DNA of 64,000 nucleotides from Candidatus Eiseniibacteriota bacterium (GTDB taxonomy: Bacteria > Orphanbacterota > Orphanbacteria > Orphanbacterales > Orphanbacteraceae): contig JAJCZU010000003.1 in the NCBI GenBank assembly GCA_029262235.1, positions 186,001 through 250,000 of the forward strand, read 5' to 3'. The notes beneath the pieces were generated by a model that did no database searches, was not told where the DNA came from, and was given only the letters and a program-made list of their open reading frames with translations. Within the stretch, counting starts at the first letter, position 1, and each line of letters starts with the position of its first letter. This document shows, in pieces, positions 1 through 7,205 of the stretch. A program made the translations under genes and the position numbers.

Positions 1-1263
1 CCGCTTTTCGAGAAGCCAGCGTCGCTTGTCGAGGATCACGTCGACGTCCCTGTCGAGCGCCTCGAGCGCCTCGTCGATCGTCGCGGAACCACGAATGGCT
101 TCTTCCGCCCGGATCATGATCCGTGTCGCGATCTGCTCCCATTCGGGAATTTTCGGTGTCGCGACCACGCGCTTCAGTTGCTCGCCGAAAGCCGTAATGC
201 GCGGGTCGGACGCGATCGACTCGTGCTGCCACGACTCCGTTCGCGCGGGCAGGTCGCCCGTCAGTGCGAAAAATCGAAGCTGCTGTGCGGGCGCCGAAAG
301 GTACTCGATCAATTTCCATGCCGCCTCTTTCCGTTCCGAAGAGCGAAACAGAACGATGCTGGAACCGCCGGCGAGTGATACGCCCGTTTCGATGCCGCCC
401 GGGCCGGGAAGCGGCGCTGTCGCCCATTCATCGGCGAGCGCGGGCGGGAGGCGCCTCTCGAATTCACCGAGGTTCCACGGGCCCGTTACATACATCGAAA
501 AATAGCCGCGGGCGAACTCCTGGTACAGATTGGAGACTTCGGAGTTGCTGACCGGGGGCGCGAGGCCGTCTTCGAAGAGACCGATGTAGAACGCGAACGC
601 GTCGCGAAACGGCTTCTTCGAAAAGGCGCCCACTGTGCCGTTCTCGGCCACGAGCGGCGAGTTCATCTGCAGACCGAAAATCACGGGCTGCGAGAACTCG
701 TTCGTCGGCAGCAGGATCGCGTATCCGTCCTTGCCCGCGAGGCGTTTGACCGCGGTCATCGCCTGCCGCCATTCGGCCCACGTTTCCGGCATCGCGTCGT
801 AACCGGCCTGCGCAAGGACGTCTTTGCGATAGAAGAGAACGCGCGTGTCGACGTACCACGGGACTCCGTAGGGCGTGCCGTCGATTACGTTCGTGTCCCA
901 GATGCCGGGGAAGAAACCGCGCGGCGTGATCGTGGTCGATCGATCCACCCAGTCGCCGAGCGGTTCGAGCGCATGCAGCGCCACGAATTCGGCGATCCAC
1001 GTGTTGCCGAGCTGACAGAGGTCGGGAGACGAATCGCCCACGTGGGCCGTCAGCAGCTTTTCGTGCGCGGCGGTCCACGGAATCTGCTGCACTTCGACTC
1101 GAATGGTCGGATGCAGTTCCTCGAAATCGCGGACGAGTTCCTGCACCACTTCGCCCTCGCGTCCCATCGCCCAGAAACGAACGAGGCTTCTTTCGTCGCG
1201 CCCCTTTCCGCAACCCGCGACGAGCAGAGGGAGCAGCAACATGAGCCACGCGCGCCGGTTCAT
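1..1263 (-). CDS. ABC transporter sugar-binding lipoprotein (3' end beyond window)
   Basis: About 420 residues lie in the window and the frame is still open at base 1, so the C-terminus is missing. The start ATG (1263-1261) overlaps the TGA of the upstream glycoamylase-like gene, which implies translational coupling. The N-terminus is a lipoprotein signal (MNRRAWLMLLLPLLVAGCGK) with lipobox VAGC. The mature part shows features typical of extracellular solute-binding family 1 (UgpB/MalE type): 'LVRFWAMG', 'RDFEELHPTIRVEVQQIPW', 'PDLCQLGNTWIAEF', 'YGVPWYVDTRVLFYRKD' and 'PETWAEW'. It should hold a sugar outside the inner membrane and deliver it to permeases that probably lie beyond the left edge. 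The sugar cannot be read from sequence. Family confident, ligand unknown. Confidence 0.9.
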   Translation of the reverse strand, partial: MNRRAWLMLLLPLLVAGCGKGRDERSLVRFWAMGREGEVVQELVRDFEELHPTIRVEVQQIPWTAAHEKLLTAHVGDSSPDLCQLGNTWIAEFVALHALEPLGDWVDRSTTITPRGFFPGIWDTNVIDGTPYGVPWYVDTRVLFYRKDVLAQAGYDAMPETWAEWRQAMTAVKRLAGKDGYAILLPTNEFSQPVIFGLQMNSPLVAENGTVGAFSKKPFRDAFAFYIGLFEDGLAPPVSNSEVSNLYQEFARGYFSMYVTGPWNLGEFERRLPPALADEWATAPLPGPGGIETGVSLAGGSSIVLFRSSERKEAAWKLIEYLSAPAQQLRFFALTGDLPARTESWQHESIASDPRITAFGEQLKRVVATPKIPEWEQIATRIMIRAEEAIRGSATIDEALEALDRDVDVILDKRRWLLEKR

Positions 1264-2693
1264 TGCGGCGCTTCCGTCTGCATGTCGTCGATCCAGCCGC
1301 CGGCAAACCCGGCCGCTTTCAGTCCGCGCACGAGATGGGGGTTTCGTCGCATCGTGTTCCAGACGAGCCCCGTGCGGTAGTTCTCGATCATCGCCAGAAT
1401 CGGGCCCTGGTCGATGCCGAGATAGTCCGTGTCGAACCAGCCGAGCGTGGTGTCGACCCGCCCGTGCTGCACCGGGACATCGAGGCGGAACGTCGGGTTG
1501 AACGAGTCGAGAAAACCGTATTCGGAGTAGAGGTTGTCGCCGTAGGTGTCTTTCATGAAACGAAGCGCGGGAATCGTGATGGCCGGCGCGAACGGGACCG
1601 AACCTCCCGCGGCCGAAGGACACAGGGTGCCGTCGTCATTGGCGTAGGGGAACGAAGCCCCCCGCGCCCAGTACGTCTGAAACGTCCTCGTCTTTCCGTC
1701 GATCACGAATTCGCCCGATACGGGGCCGTCGCATGCCGTCAATCCCCAGCACGTCGCGCCGTAGCCCGCCCACTCGCCGGGATTCGCGATGGCGTAGGCC
1801 TGCTGAGACAGTGTCGCGCGCCGTGAGTTCTCGAAGTAATCCATGTCGCGCTCCCGCATCGCGTCGTCCTGAATCCCGCGGAAGTCCACCCAGACATGAC
1901 TGTACTGATGTCCGAAGAGCGGGGGAAATCCGAGCTGCTCGAACCCGTGGAACTCGCCCCATTTGTACGCGCTGGTCCATTCGTCCCAGCTGTCTTTCCC
2001 CACGGGATGCGTCGGCGATCCGAGCGCCAGGATCTGCAGCAGCATCGTTTCATTATAGCCGCGATAGTCGTACGGCAGGAATCCGCTCTCCGGCTTCCAG
2101 CCGAGCACGATCGACGGCGGCCGCACCTGCGCCCAGTTCCAGTCGACGCGATAGTAAAGAGAGTCGGCCAGCGCGCGAATCTCGTTTTCCGTCGCGTCGT
2201 CTTCCTCGAAGTAAGTCTGGCAGAAGAGCGCGCCCGCCAGAAGAAGGGCCGTGTCGATCGTCGAGAGCTCGACGGTTTCGAAGCGCCGGCCGTCGTCGTC
2301 CAGGAAATGATAGTAGAAGCCGCGGTATCCCGTGCTTCCCGCGACCGCCGTGTCCTGGCGCGCGTTCCAGAAGAAGCGCAGCGTCGTCAGAACGCGGGCT
2401 GCCGCGTCGGCACGCGTCACGAAGCCGCGTTCCGCGCCGATCGGATACGCCGTGAGCGCGAATCCCGAGGCAGCGACGCTGTGAAACGACTTCGCGGGCC
2501 AGCGATCCGGCGTGAGGCCCGTATTCGGGTCGGAAAGCTCCCAGAAGAATCGAAACGTGCGCTTTTGAAGGTCGTCGAGGAAAGCCGCCTCGTCCTGCAT
2601 GGACTGCGTGCCGGGTGTCTCTGTATGATCGGCAGGGCCGCAGGCGAACAGGATCAGCGATGCGAGGGCGAAACGTAGTGGGATGGATTTCAC
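1260..2693 (-). CDS. Glycoamylase-fold lipoprotein, possible beta-glucanase (COG5368/GH144-like)
   Basis: A 477-residue lipoprotein if translation starts at the GTG at 2693. That start gives a clean signal peptide (KSIPLRFALASLILFACG) with lipobox LFAC. A longer frame reaches 3086 but would run across the divergent ABC gene and has no signal. The body matches the (alpha/alpha)6 'glycoamylase' family PF10091: 'KRTFRFFWELSDPNTGL', 'GFALTAYPIGAERGFVTR', 'GFYYHFLD' and 'STIDTALLLAGAL'. Members with known activity include endo-beta-1,2-glucanases (GH144). The gene is coupled by ATGA overlap to a sugar-binding lipoprotein, so it probably trims an oligosaccharide at the cell surface or in the periplasm before import. 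Substrate is inference. Confidence 0.85.
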   Translation of the reverse strand: MKSIPLRFALASLILFACGPADHTETPGTQSMQDEAAFLDDLQKRTFRFFWELSDPNTGLTPDRWPAKSFHSVAASGFALTAYPIGAERGFVTRADAAARVLTTLRFFWNARQDTAVAGSTGYRGFYYHFLDDDGRRFETVELSTIDTALLLAGALFCQTYFEEDDATENEIRALADSLYYRVDWNWAQVRPPSIVLGWKPESGFLPYDYRGYNETMLLQILALGSPTHPVGKDSWDEWTSAYKWGEFHGFEQLGFPPLFGHQYSHVWVDFRGIQDDAMRERDMDYFENSRRATLSQQAYAIANPGEWAGYGATCWGLTACDGPVSGEFVIDGKTRTFQTYWARGASFPYANDDGTLCPSAAGGSVPFAPAITIPALRFMKDTYGDNLYSEYGFLDSFNPTFRLDVPVQHGRVDTTLGWFDTDYLGIDQGPILAMIENYRTGLVWNTMRRNPHLVRGLKAAGFAGGWIDDMQTEAPQ

Positions 2694-2813
2694 GTTGAAA
2701 GGCTGACACGCAAAGCACTCGAATGTCAACCGGGGCATCCGTGATACGCTGTCGATCGGGACAGCGCCGGCATCTTGCAGGCCACAATTCGAACGCGACA
2801 GAAGGGGATGGAC

Positions 2814-3911
2814 ATGTCTTCCATTCGACTCGAGAACATCGAGAAAAGTTACGACCGGGGGAAGACTCTGGCGCTTCGCGGCGTCTCTCTCGCCATCGAA
2901 GACGGGGAGCTGGTCGTTCTCGTCGGTCCTTCGGGATGCGGCAAGAGCACACTGCTCCGCGTGATCGCGGGGCTCGAAGTCGCCGACGCGGGCGCAATCC
3001 TGATCGATCAGACCGATGTCACGGATCTCCCCCCGCGCGATCGCAACATCGCCATGGTCTTTCAGAGCTACGCGCTCTACCCGCATAAAAGTGTGCGCGA
3101 CAATATGGCGTTCAGCCTGCAGATGCGAAAGATCGAGAAGGCCACGATTACGCGCCGCGTGAACGAAGTCGCCGACGCCCTCGAACTGACGGCGCTCCTC
3201 GATCGGAAGCCGGGCCAGCTATCCGGTGGCCAGCGCCAGCGCGTGGCTCTCGGAAGAGCGATTGTGCGCGAGCCGGCGGCGTTCCTGCTGGACGAGCCGC
3301 TCTCGAATCTCGACGCGAAGCTCCGGCGCACGACACGCGCCGAGATCTCCCGATTACATCGCAGTCTTGCCGCAACCATGGTCTACGTGACGCACGATCA
3401 GGAAGAGGCGATGACGCTCGGGGATCGCGTGGCCGTGATGATCGACGGGGAACTCGAGCAGTTCGCTCCCCCGATGGAAATCTATCGAAAGCCGCAGACC
3501 GTGAAAGTCGCGACGTTTATCGGCTCGCCGCCGATGAGTCTCGTGCCCGGCCGGCTCGCGAACGGTGACGGGTCCATGCGATTCGAGGGCCGGGGACTGC
3601 GCCTCTCGCTCCCCGCGTCTCTGGCCGTTGCTCCCTGCGACGTCACGCTCGGGGTTCGCCCCGAGGATGTCGAACTCGTGCCGGTCGAAAGCGCCGACGC
3701 CGTGGCGCGCGTCGATGTTCTCGAAACGCTGGGACACGAAATCGTGGTCGCGCTGGTTGTCGAGGCGGGCGGAGAGAAGCTGGAACTCGCCTGCAGAGCG
3801 CCCGCCCGGGCCGACCTGCAACCCGGCACCGAAGTCGGCGTTCGCTTTCCGGCGGAACGAATCCATCTGTTCGACGCGAACACGGGAAGAAGACTCCAGA
3901 CTACTGACTGA
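2814..3911 (+). CDS. ugpC: Carbohydrate ABC transporter ATPase, UgpC/MalK/MsmX type
   Basis: A 365-residue ATPase. I place the start at ATG 2814 because GAAGGGG (2801-2807) sits at the right distance; an in-frame ATG at 2808 is too close. It has Walker A GPSGCGKST, Q-loop 'MVFQSYALYPHKSV', signature LSGGQRQRVALGRA, Walker B AFLLDEPLSNLDAKLR and H-loop 'VYVTHDQEEAMTLGDR'. These are followed by the C-terminal OB/TOBE regulatory domain of the MalK subfamily (about residues 235-360). Length is normal. It faces the glycoamylase/sugar-binding pair across a 120-bp intergenic region, so it probably energises that importer. MsmX-like ATPases may also serve several sugar transporters. The gene ends in a strong intrinsic terminator. 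Confidence 0.95.
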   Translation: MSSIRLENIEKSYDRGKTLALRGVSLAIEDGELVVLVGPSGCGKSTLLRVIAGLEVADAGAILIDQTDVTDLPPRDRNIAMVFQSYALYPHKSVRDNMAFSLQMRKIEKATITRRVNEVADALELTALLDRKPGQLSGGQRQRVALGRAIVREPAAFLLDEPLSNLDAKLRRTTRAEISRLHRSLAATMVYVTHDQEEAMTLGDRVAVMIDGELEQFAPPMEIYRKPQTVKVATFIGSPPMSLVPGRLANGDGSMRFEGRGLRLSLPASLAVAPCDVTLGVRPEDVELVPVESADAVARVDVLETLGHEIVVALVVEAGGEKLELACRAPARADLQPGTEVGVRFPAERIHLFDANTGRRLQTTD

Positions 3912-3931
3912 TACGAATGGAATTCGTGTAC

Positions 3932-3956
3932 ATCGTGGCACCCCGCCACGATTTTT
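3932..3956 (+). terminator. Rho-independent terminator after the ABC ATPase
   Basis: A perfect 8-bp stem ATCGTGGC / GCCACGAT with a 5-base ACCCC loop runs straight into a T tract. It lies 20 bases past the ATPase stop codon and separates that gene from the metal-efflux operon. Confidence 0.9.
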
Positions 3957-3970
3957 CCGGTTGGCTCGAA

Positions 3971-3990
3971 TACTATACCCGGTTATAGTA
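3971..3990. promoter_or_regulatory. Candidate operator of the RcnR-like repressor
   Basis: A perfect inverted repeat, TACTATA-CCCGGT-TATAGTA, lies 30 bases before the repressor start codon. Sites of the RcnR/CsoR family have a C/G tract flanked by AT-rich inverted arms; RcnR sites in particular carry TACT...AGTA ends, as here. The site is well placed to shut off the regulator and the efflux genes behind it. Binding is inferred. Confidence 0.65.
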
Positions 3991-4019
3991 CCGGGATCAG
4001 TCAGCCGTAAGGAGAAACG

Positions 4020-4298
4020 ATGGCACATCTCGAACGCGACAAGAAGAAACTGCTGAATCGTGTGAGACGGATTCGCGGCCAGATCGACGGCATCGAACGC
4101 GCGCTCGAGGAGCACCGCGACTGCACGGCCACGCTGCAGATGATCGCCGCGTGCCGCGGGGCGATGAACGGCCTCATGAAACAGGTGCTCGAAGGGCACC
4201 TGCTCGAACACGTGCTCGATCCGAAGCAGAAACCGACGGCGGAACAGGCGCGGGCGACCGACGAACTCCTGAACGTCATGCGAACGTATTTGAAGTAG
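4020..4298 (+). CDS. CsoR/RcnR-family metal-sensing repressor
   Basis: A 92-residue all-helical DUF156 protein; start fixed by TAAGGAG at 4008-4014. The family forms tetramers that release DNA when the cognate metal binds. The RcnR nickel/cobalt ligand set is present: His3, Cys35, His60 and His64 ('GHLLEH'). FrmR and CsoR proteins lack His3 or have Cys at the later sites, so a Ni/Co-type sensor is the best reading. An extra Cys45 is present. The gene sits 11 bases before an outer-membrane factor and leads the RND efflux operon, with a palindromic operator upstream. Inference: it represses the operon until Ni or Co (or another divalent metal) accumulates. Confidence 0.88.
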   Translation: MAHLERDKKKLLNRVRRIRGQIDGIERALEEHRDCTATLQMIAACRGAMNGLMKQVLEGHLLEHVLDPKQKPTAEQARATDELLNVMRTYLK

Positions 4299-4308
4299 GG
4301 GCGACGGA

Positions 4309-5592
4309 GTGAGTCATTCGACATTCCATTGCGCCCTCATCGCGACTGTGCTGCTTCTGGCCGTGTTCCGGAACACCGACGCCGCCGAGCCGAGCGGCAT
4401 CGAAGGCGAACTCTCGGAAGAGCGTTTTCTTTCCGTCCTGGCGACCGGCTCCGCCCCGCTGCGGGCCCTTGACGAAGACTACGTGGCCGCCGAAGGCGCA
4501 CGCCGTTCTGCGGGCTCGTTCGAGAACCCGTCGCTCACTTTCGAACGGGAGACGTTCGAAGCTTCCACCGACCAGTCGACTGTCAGGCTCGAATGGAAAC
4601 CGCCGCTCGACGGGCGCCGCGGCGCTGCGGTACGCGCGGGCAACGCGCTTGTTCGCGCCGCCGATGCGGAACGTGCCTGGCAGCGGCTCCAGTTGCGGGC
4701 CGAGTATCGCTCGATTTACGCCGAGTGGGCGCTGGCGCATGCACGCGTGAACACCTTGCGTGAACACGCCACGGAAATGAAGGAACTGGTACGGCGTTTT
4801 CAGGCCCGTGCGTCGCGCGGCGAGGAATCTGGCCTTGACGCGAAGCGCCTCGAACTGGCGGCGTTCGCTCTGTCATCGGACGTAGCGAAAGGGGAAGCGG
4901 AGTATGCCCACGCGCATGCGCACGCGATCGGAGCGGCCACGTTCCCCGCATCCCCGCTGACAGCACACGCGCTGCGGTCGGCGGTGCCCTTGCTCCCCGT
5001 TCTTCCGCGGCCTCCGGTGGAATTGCACGAAGCCGGCGAAGGACATGCACACGCCCATCTCGACGTCGAAGCGCAGCGCCGCACACTGGAGGCCGCCGAG
5101 CTCGAAGCGCGCGCGGCCGGACGCATTCTGACATTTCCTTCGCTCGCCGGGGCCTGGACCCGGATCGACGAAGAGGGAAGTTCTCTCGAAGGATACTTCT
5201 GGGGGCTTACGCTCGAACTCCCGCTCTTCGACCGCAATCAGGGCGATCGTCATGCGGGTGCGAAACGAATGGAAATCGAACGGGCTCGCCTCGATCTGCT
5301 CGAATCCCATGCGCGGACGGAGCACGAAGCTGCGGAAAAATCGTACCGCGTGCTGTTCGAACGCGCGCAGTCGACGGACGCAATCGAAGAGACGGCGCAG
5401 GCGGTAGCGGCCGCGTCGCGTGCGTCCTTTCTGACCGGAGAAATGAGTTTGACCGACCTGTTCGATACTCTCGCGTCGGTGCTCGAAAGCCGGCTGGCCG
5501 CGCTCGACCTTTACGGCGATGCCCTGGCGGCTCATCGAGAACTCGAAATACTGAACGGCCCCTCGTCGCATGCGACAGGAGAAACGAAATGA
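4309..5592 (+). CDS. Outer-membrane efflux factor, TolC/CzcC family
   Basis: 427 residues, GTG start (4309) after GGGCGACGGAG. The N-terminal segment ALIATVLLLAVF followed by 'NTDAAEP' is a signal peptide. The rest is long, Ala/Glu/Arg-rich, helical coiled coil with the duplicated OEP pattern ('ENPSLTFERETFEAS', 'FWGLTLELPLFDRNQGDRHAGAKR') typical of CzcC-like outer-membrane channels. It would form the trimeric outer-membrane duct for the adaptor and pump encoded next. The stop overlaps the adaptor start by 4 bases. A His-rich stretch ('GEGHAHAHLD', about residue 245) is unusual for the family and fits metal traffic. Confidence 0.88.
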   Translation: MSHSTFHCALIATVLLLAVFRNTDAAEPSGIEGELSEERFLSVLATGSAPLRALDEDYVAAEGARRSAGSFENPSLTFERETFEASTDQSTVRLEWKPPLDGRRGAAVRAGNALVRAADAERAWQRLQLRAEYRSIYAEWALAHARVNTLREHATEMKELVRRFQARASRGEESGLDAKRLELAAFALSSDVAKGEAEYAHAHAHAIGAATFPASPLTAHALRSAVPLLPVLPRPPVELHEAGEGHAHAHLDVEAQRRTLEAAELEARAAGRILTFPSLAGAWTRIDEEGSSLEGYFWGLTLELPLFDRNQGDRHAGAKRMEIERARLDLLESHARTEHEAAEKSYRVLFERAQSTDAIEETAQAVAAASRASFLTGEMSLTDLFDTLASVLESRLAALDLYGDALAAHRELEILNGPSSHATGETK

Positions 5593-7193
5593 TGCGCGCC
5601 TGGACACTCGCTCTATTGATCCTGCTGCTGGCCCTCGCGAACGGCTGCTCGCGGAGCGCGCCCGGCGACGATCACGGGCACGATCACGCGGCCGGCGAGT
5701 CGGACGATCACGCCGATGCCGGCGCCGACGATCATGGCCACGCGCACGGCGAGGGCGAGAGCTGGGCCGTCACGTCGTGGGGCGCCCATTATGAAATCTT
5801 TGCGGAGGCCGACCCGCTGACCGTCGGCAAGACCGCGCGGTCGCACACGCATGTCACCGTGCTGGACGGTTTCCAGGCGCTGCTCGCAGGCAAAGTGAGT
5901 GCCGTGCTGCGCCGGCCGGGTCTCGAGGACCAGATCTTTACGCAGACGGAAGTGCTTCGTCCCGGAATTTTCGATATCGCGATCACGCCGGAGACGGAAG
6001 GACCCTTCGACATTCTCTTCGTCGTCGAGGCTGCGGGGGTCTCCGAAGAGATTCCGTGCGGGGAAGTGATGGTGGGCTCCGCCGGGCATCCCGGCGAACT
6101 CGTGAGCCGCGCGCCCGAGCCCGAAGGGGAGGTCACTTCGTTCCTCAAGGAACAGCAGTGGCGCATGGACTTTCGCACGGAGTGGGCGGCGCGCGGGACG
6201 ATCCGCGAGTCGATCCGCGGCACCGCGCAACTGAAACCGGCGGCCGGTGGCGAAATGCTGCTGACTGCCTCGATCGACGCGATCGTGCGAAGCGTTCCGT
6301 GGCCCCACATCGGGCTTGCGGTCTCGCCCGGCAGCACTGTCTTCTCGCTCGGGGCGCGCGGCGCGCAGGGAAAAACGCTCGGCGAACTCGAAGCGTTCGT
6401 GACCGAGAAGCGGGGCGAACTCGAGCTTGCGAAAAGCCGTGTAGCGCGGCTCGAAGGGTTGCTTGCGGTTGAAGCGGTCAGCGACGCCGAAGTCGCCCGC
6501 GCCCGCTCGGCGCTGCAGACGCTCGAGGCGCAGTACGAGTCGGCGCGCCGCCAGCTCCGGTCAGGAGAGGGCGAAGGGAAGTCGGGGGCGGGGCAGTCGA
6601 TCGACGTGAACGCGCCGTTCGCGGGTGAAGTGGCGTCTGTGCTCGTGACGCCCGGCGAGGCGGTTTCTGCCGGGCAGGTGCTCGGCCGCGTGGTGCGCGT
6701 CGATCCCGTCTGGGTCGACGTTCATGTGGCGCCGCAGGACGCCGACCGCCTGGCGAAGGGGATCGAAGGAATCTGGCTTCGCCCGATCGGGGCGGACGAT
6801 GCGGTGTTCTACGAATCCGCCAGACTCGTATCTCTCTCCCCCGAGGTGGACGCGAAGACGGGGCGTGTCGAGTGCCTGATCGAAATCAGGCAGGGCGATC
6901 GGCGGCTCCGGATCGGGAGCGCGGCGGAAGCCGAGATTCTCGTGCCGGCTACGCGCGAAGGAATCGTGCTCCCGTCAACGGCCGTACTCGACGATTACGG
7001 CACCTCGGTGGTCTACGCGCAGGCCGACGGCGAAAGCTTCGTGCGCCGCGACGTGGACGTCATCGCCCGCGAAGGGAACAAGCTGCTCGTCGAGGGGATC
7101 AAACCCGGCGAGCGTATCGTTACGGACGGAGGCGCTTCGATCCGCCGCGCGTCGCTGATCGGTGCCGGCGTCGGTCACGGACACGTTCACTAA
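5589..7193 (+). CDS. His-rich RND adaptor lipoprotein, CzcB-like
   Basis: 534 residues, a long adaptor. The signal peptide ends in lipobox LANGC, so the protein is anchored by lipid. The next 40 residues are packed with His/Asp ('DDHGHDHAAGESDDHADAGA', then 'DDHGHAHGEG'), a likely metal-binding tail. An extra N-terminal beta domain (about residues 60-170) precedes the usual adaptor order: barrel-sandwich halves around a coiled-coil hairpin (about 270-325), then the 'VNAPFAGEVASVLVTPGEAVSAGQVLGRVV' lipoyl half, beta-barrel and membrane-proximal domain. It bridges the RND pump to the channel. ATGA overlap with the previous gene; 12 bases to the pump gene. Confidence 0.9.
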   Translation: MMRAWTLALLILLLALANGCSRSAPGDDHGHDHAAGESDDHADAGADDHGHAHGEGESWAVTSWGAHYEIFAEADPLTVGKTARSHTHVTVLDGFQALLAGKVSAVLRRPGLEDQIFTQTEVLRPGIFDIAITPETEGPFDILFVVEAAGVSEEIPCGEVMVGSAGHPGELVSRAPEPEGEVTSFLKEQQWRMDFRTEWAARGTIRESIRGTAQLKPAAGGEMLLTASIDAIVRSVPWPHIGLAVSPGSTVFSLGARGAQGKTLGELEAFVTEKRGELELAKSRVARLEGLLAVEAVSDAEVARARSALQTLEAQYESARRQLRSGEGEGKSGAGQSIDVNAPFAGEVASVLVTPGEAVSAGQVLGRVVRVDPVWVDVHVAPQDADRLAKGIEGIWLRPIGADDAVFYESARLVSLSPEVDAKTGRVECLIEIRQGDRRLRIGSAAEAEILVPATREGIVLPSTAVLDDYGTSVVYAQADGESFVRRDVDVIAREGNKLLVEGIKPGERIVTDGGASIRRASLIGAGVGHGHVH

Positions 7194-7205
7194 AGGCGAC
7201 CCATA

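Noticed and set aside
26-505. Plus-strand frames in the first 1.3 kb, and similar long frames opposite most genes
   Set aside because: High GC gives long open frames opposite real genes. Their products are Arg/Ala-rich with no domain, and the real genes on the other strand have motifs, signals and RBSs.
2694-3086. N-terminal extension of the glycoamylase-like gene to 3086
   Set aside because: It would overlap the ABC ATPase gene and its promoter and lacks a signal peptide; GTG 2693 gives a clean lipoprotein signal.
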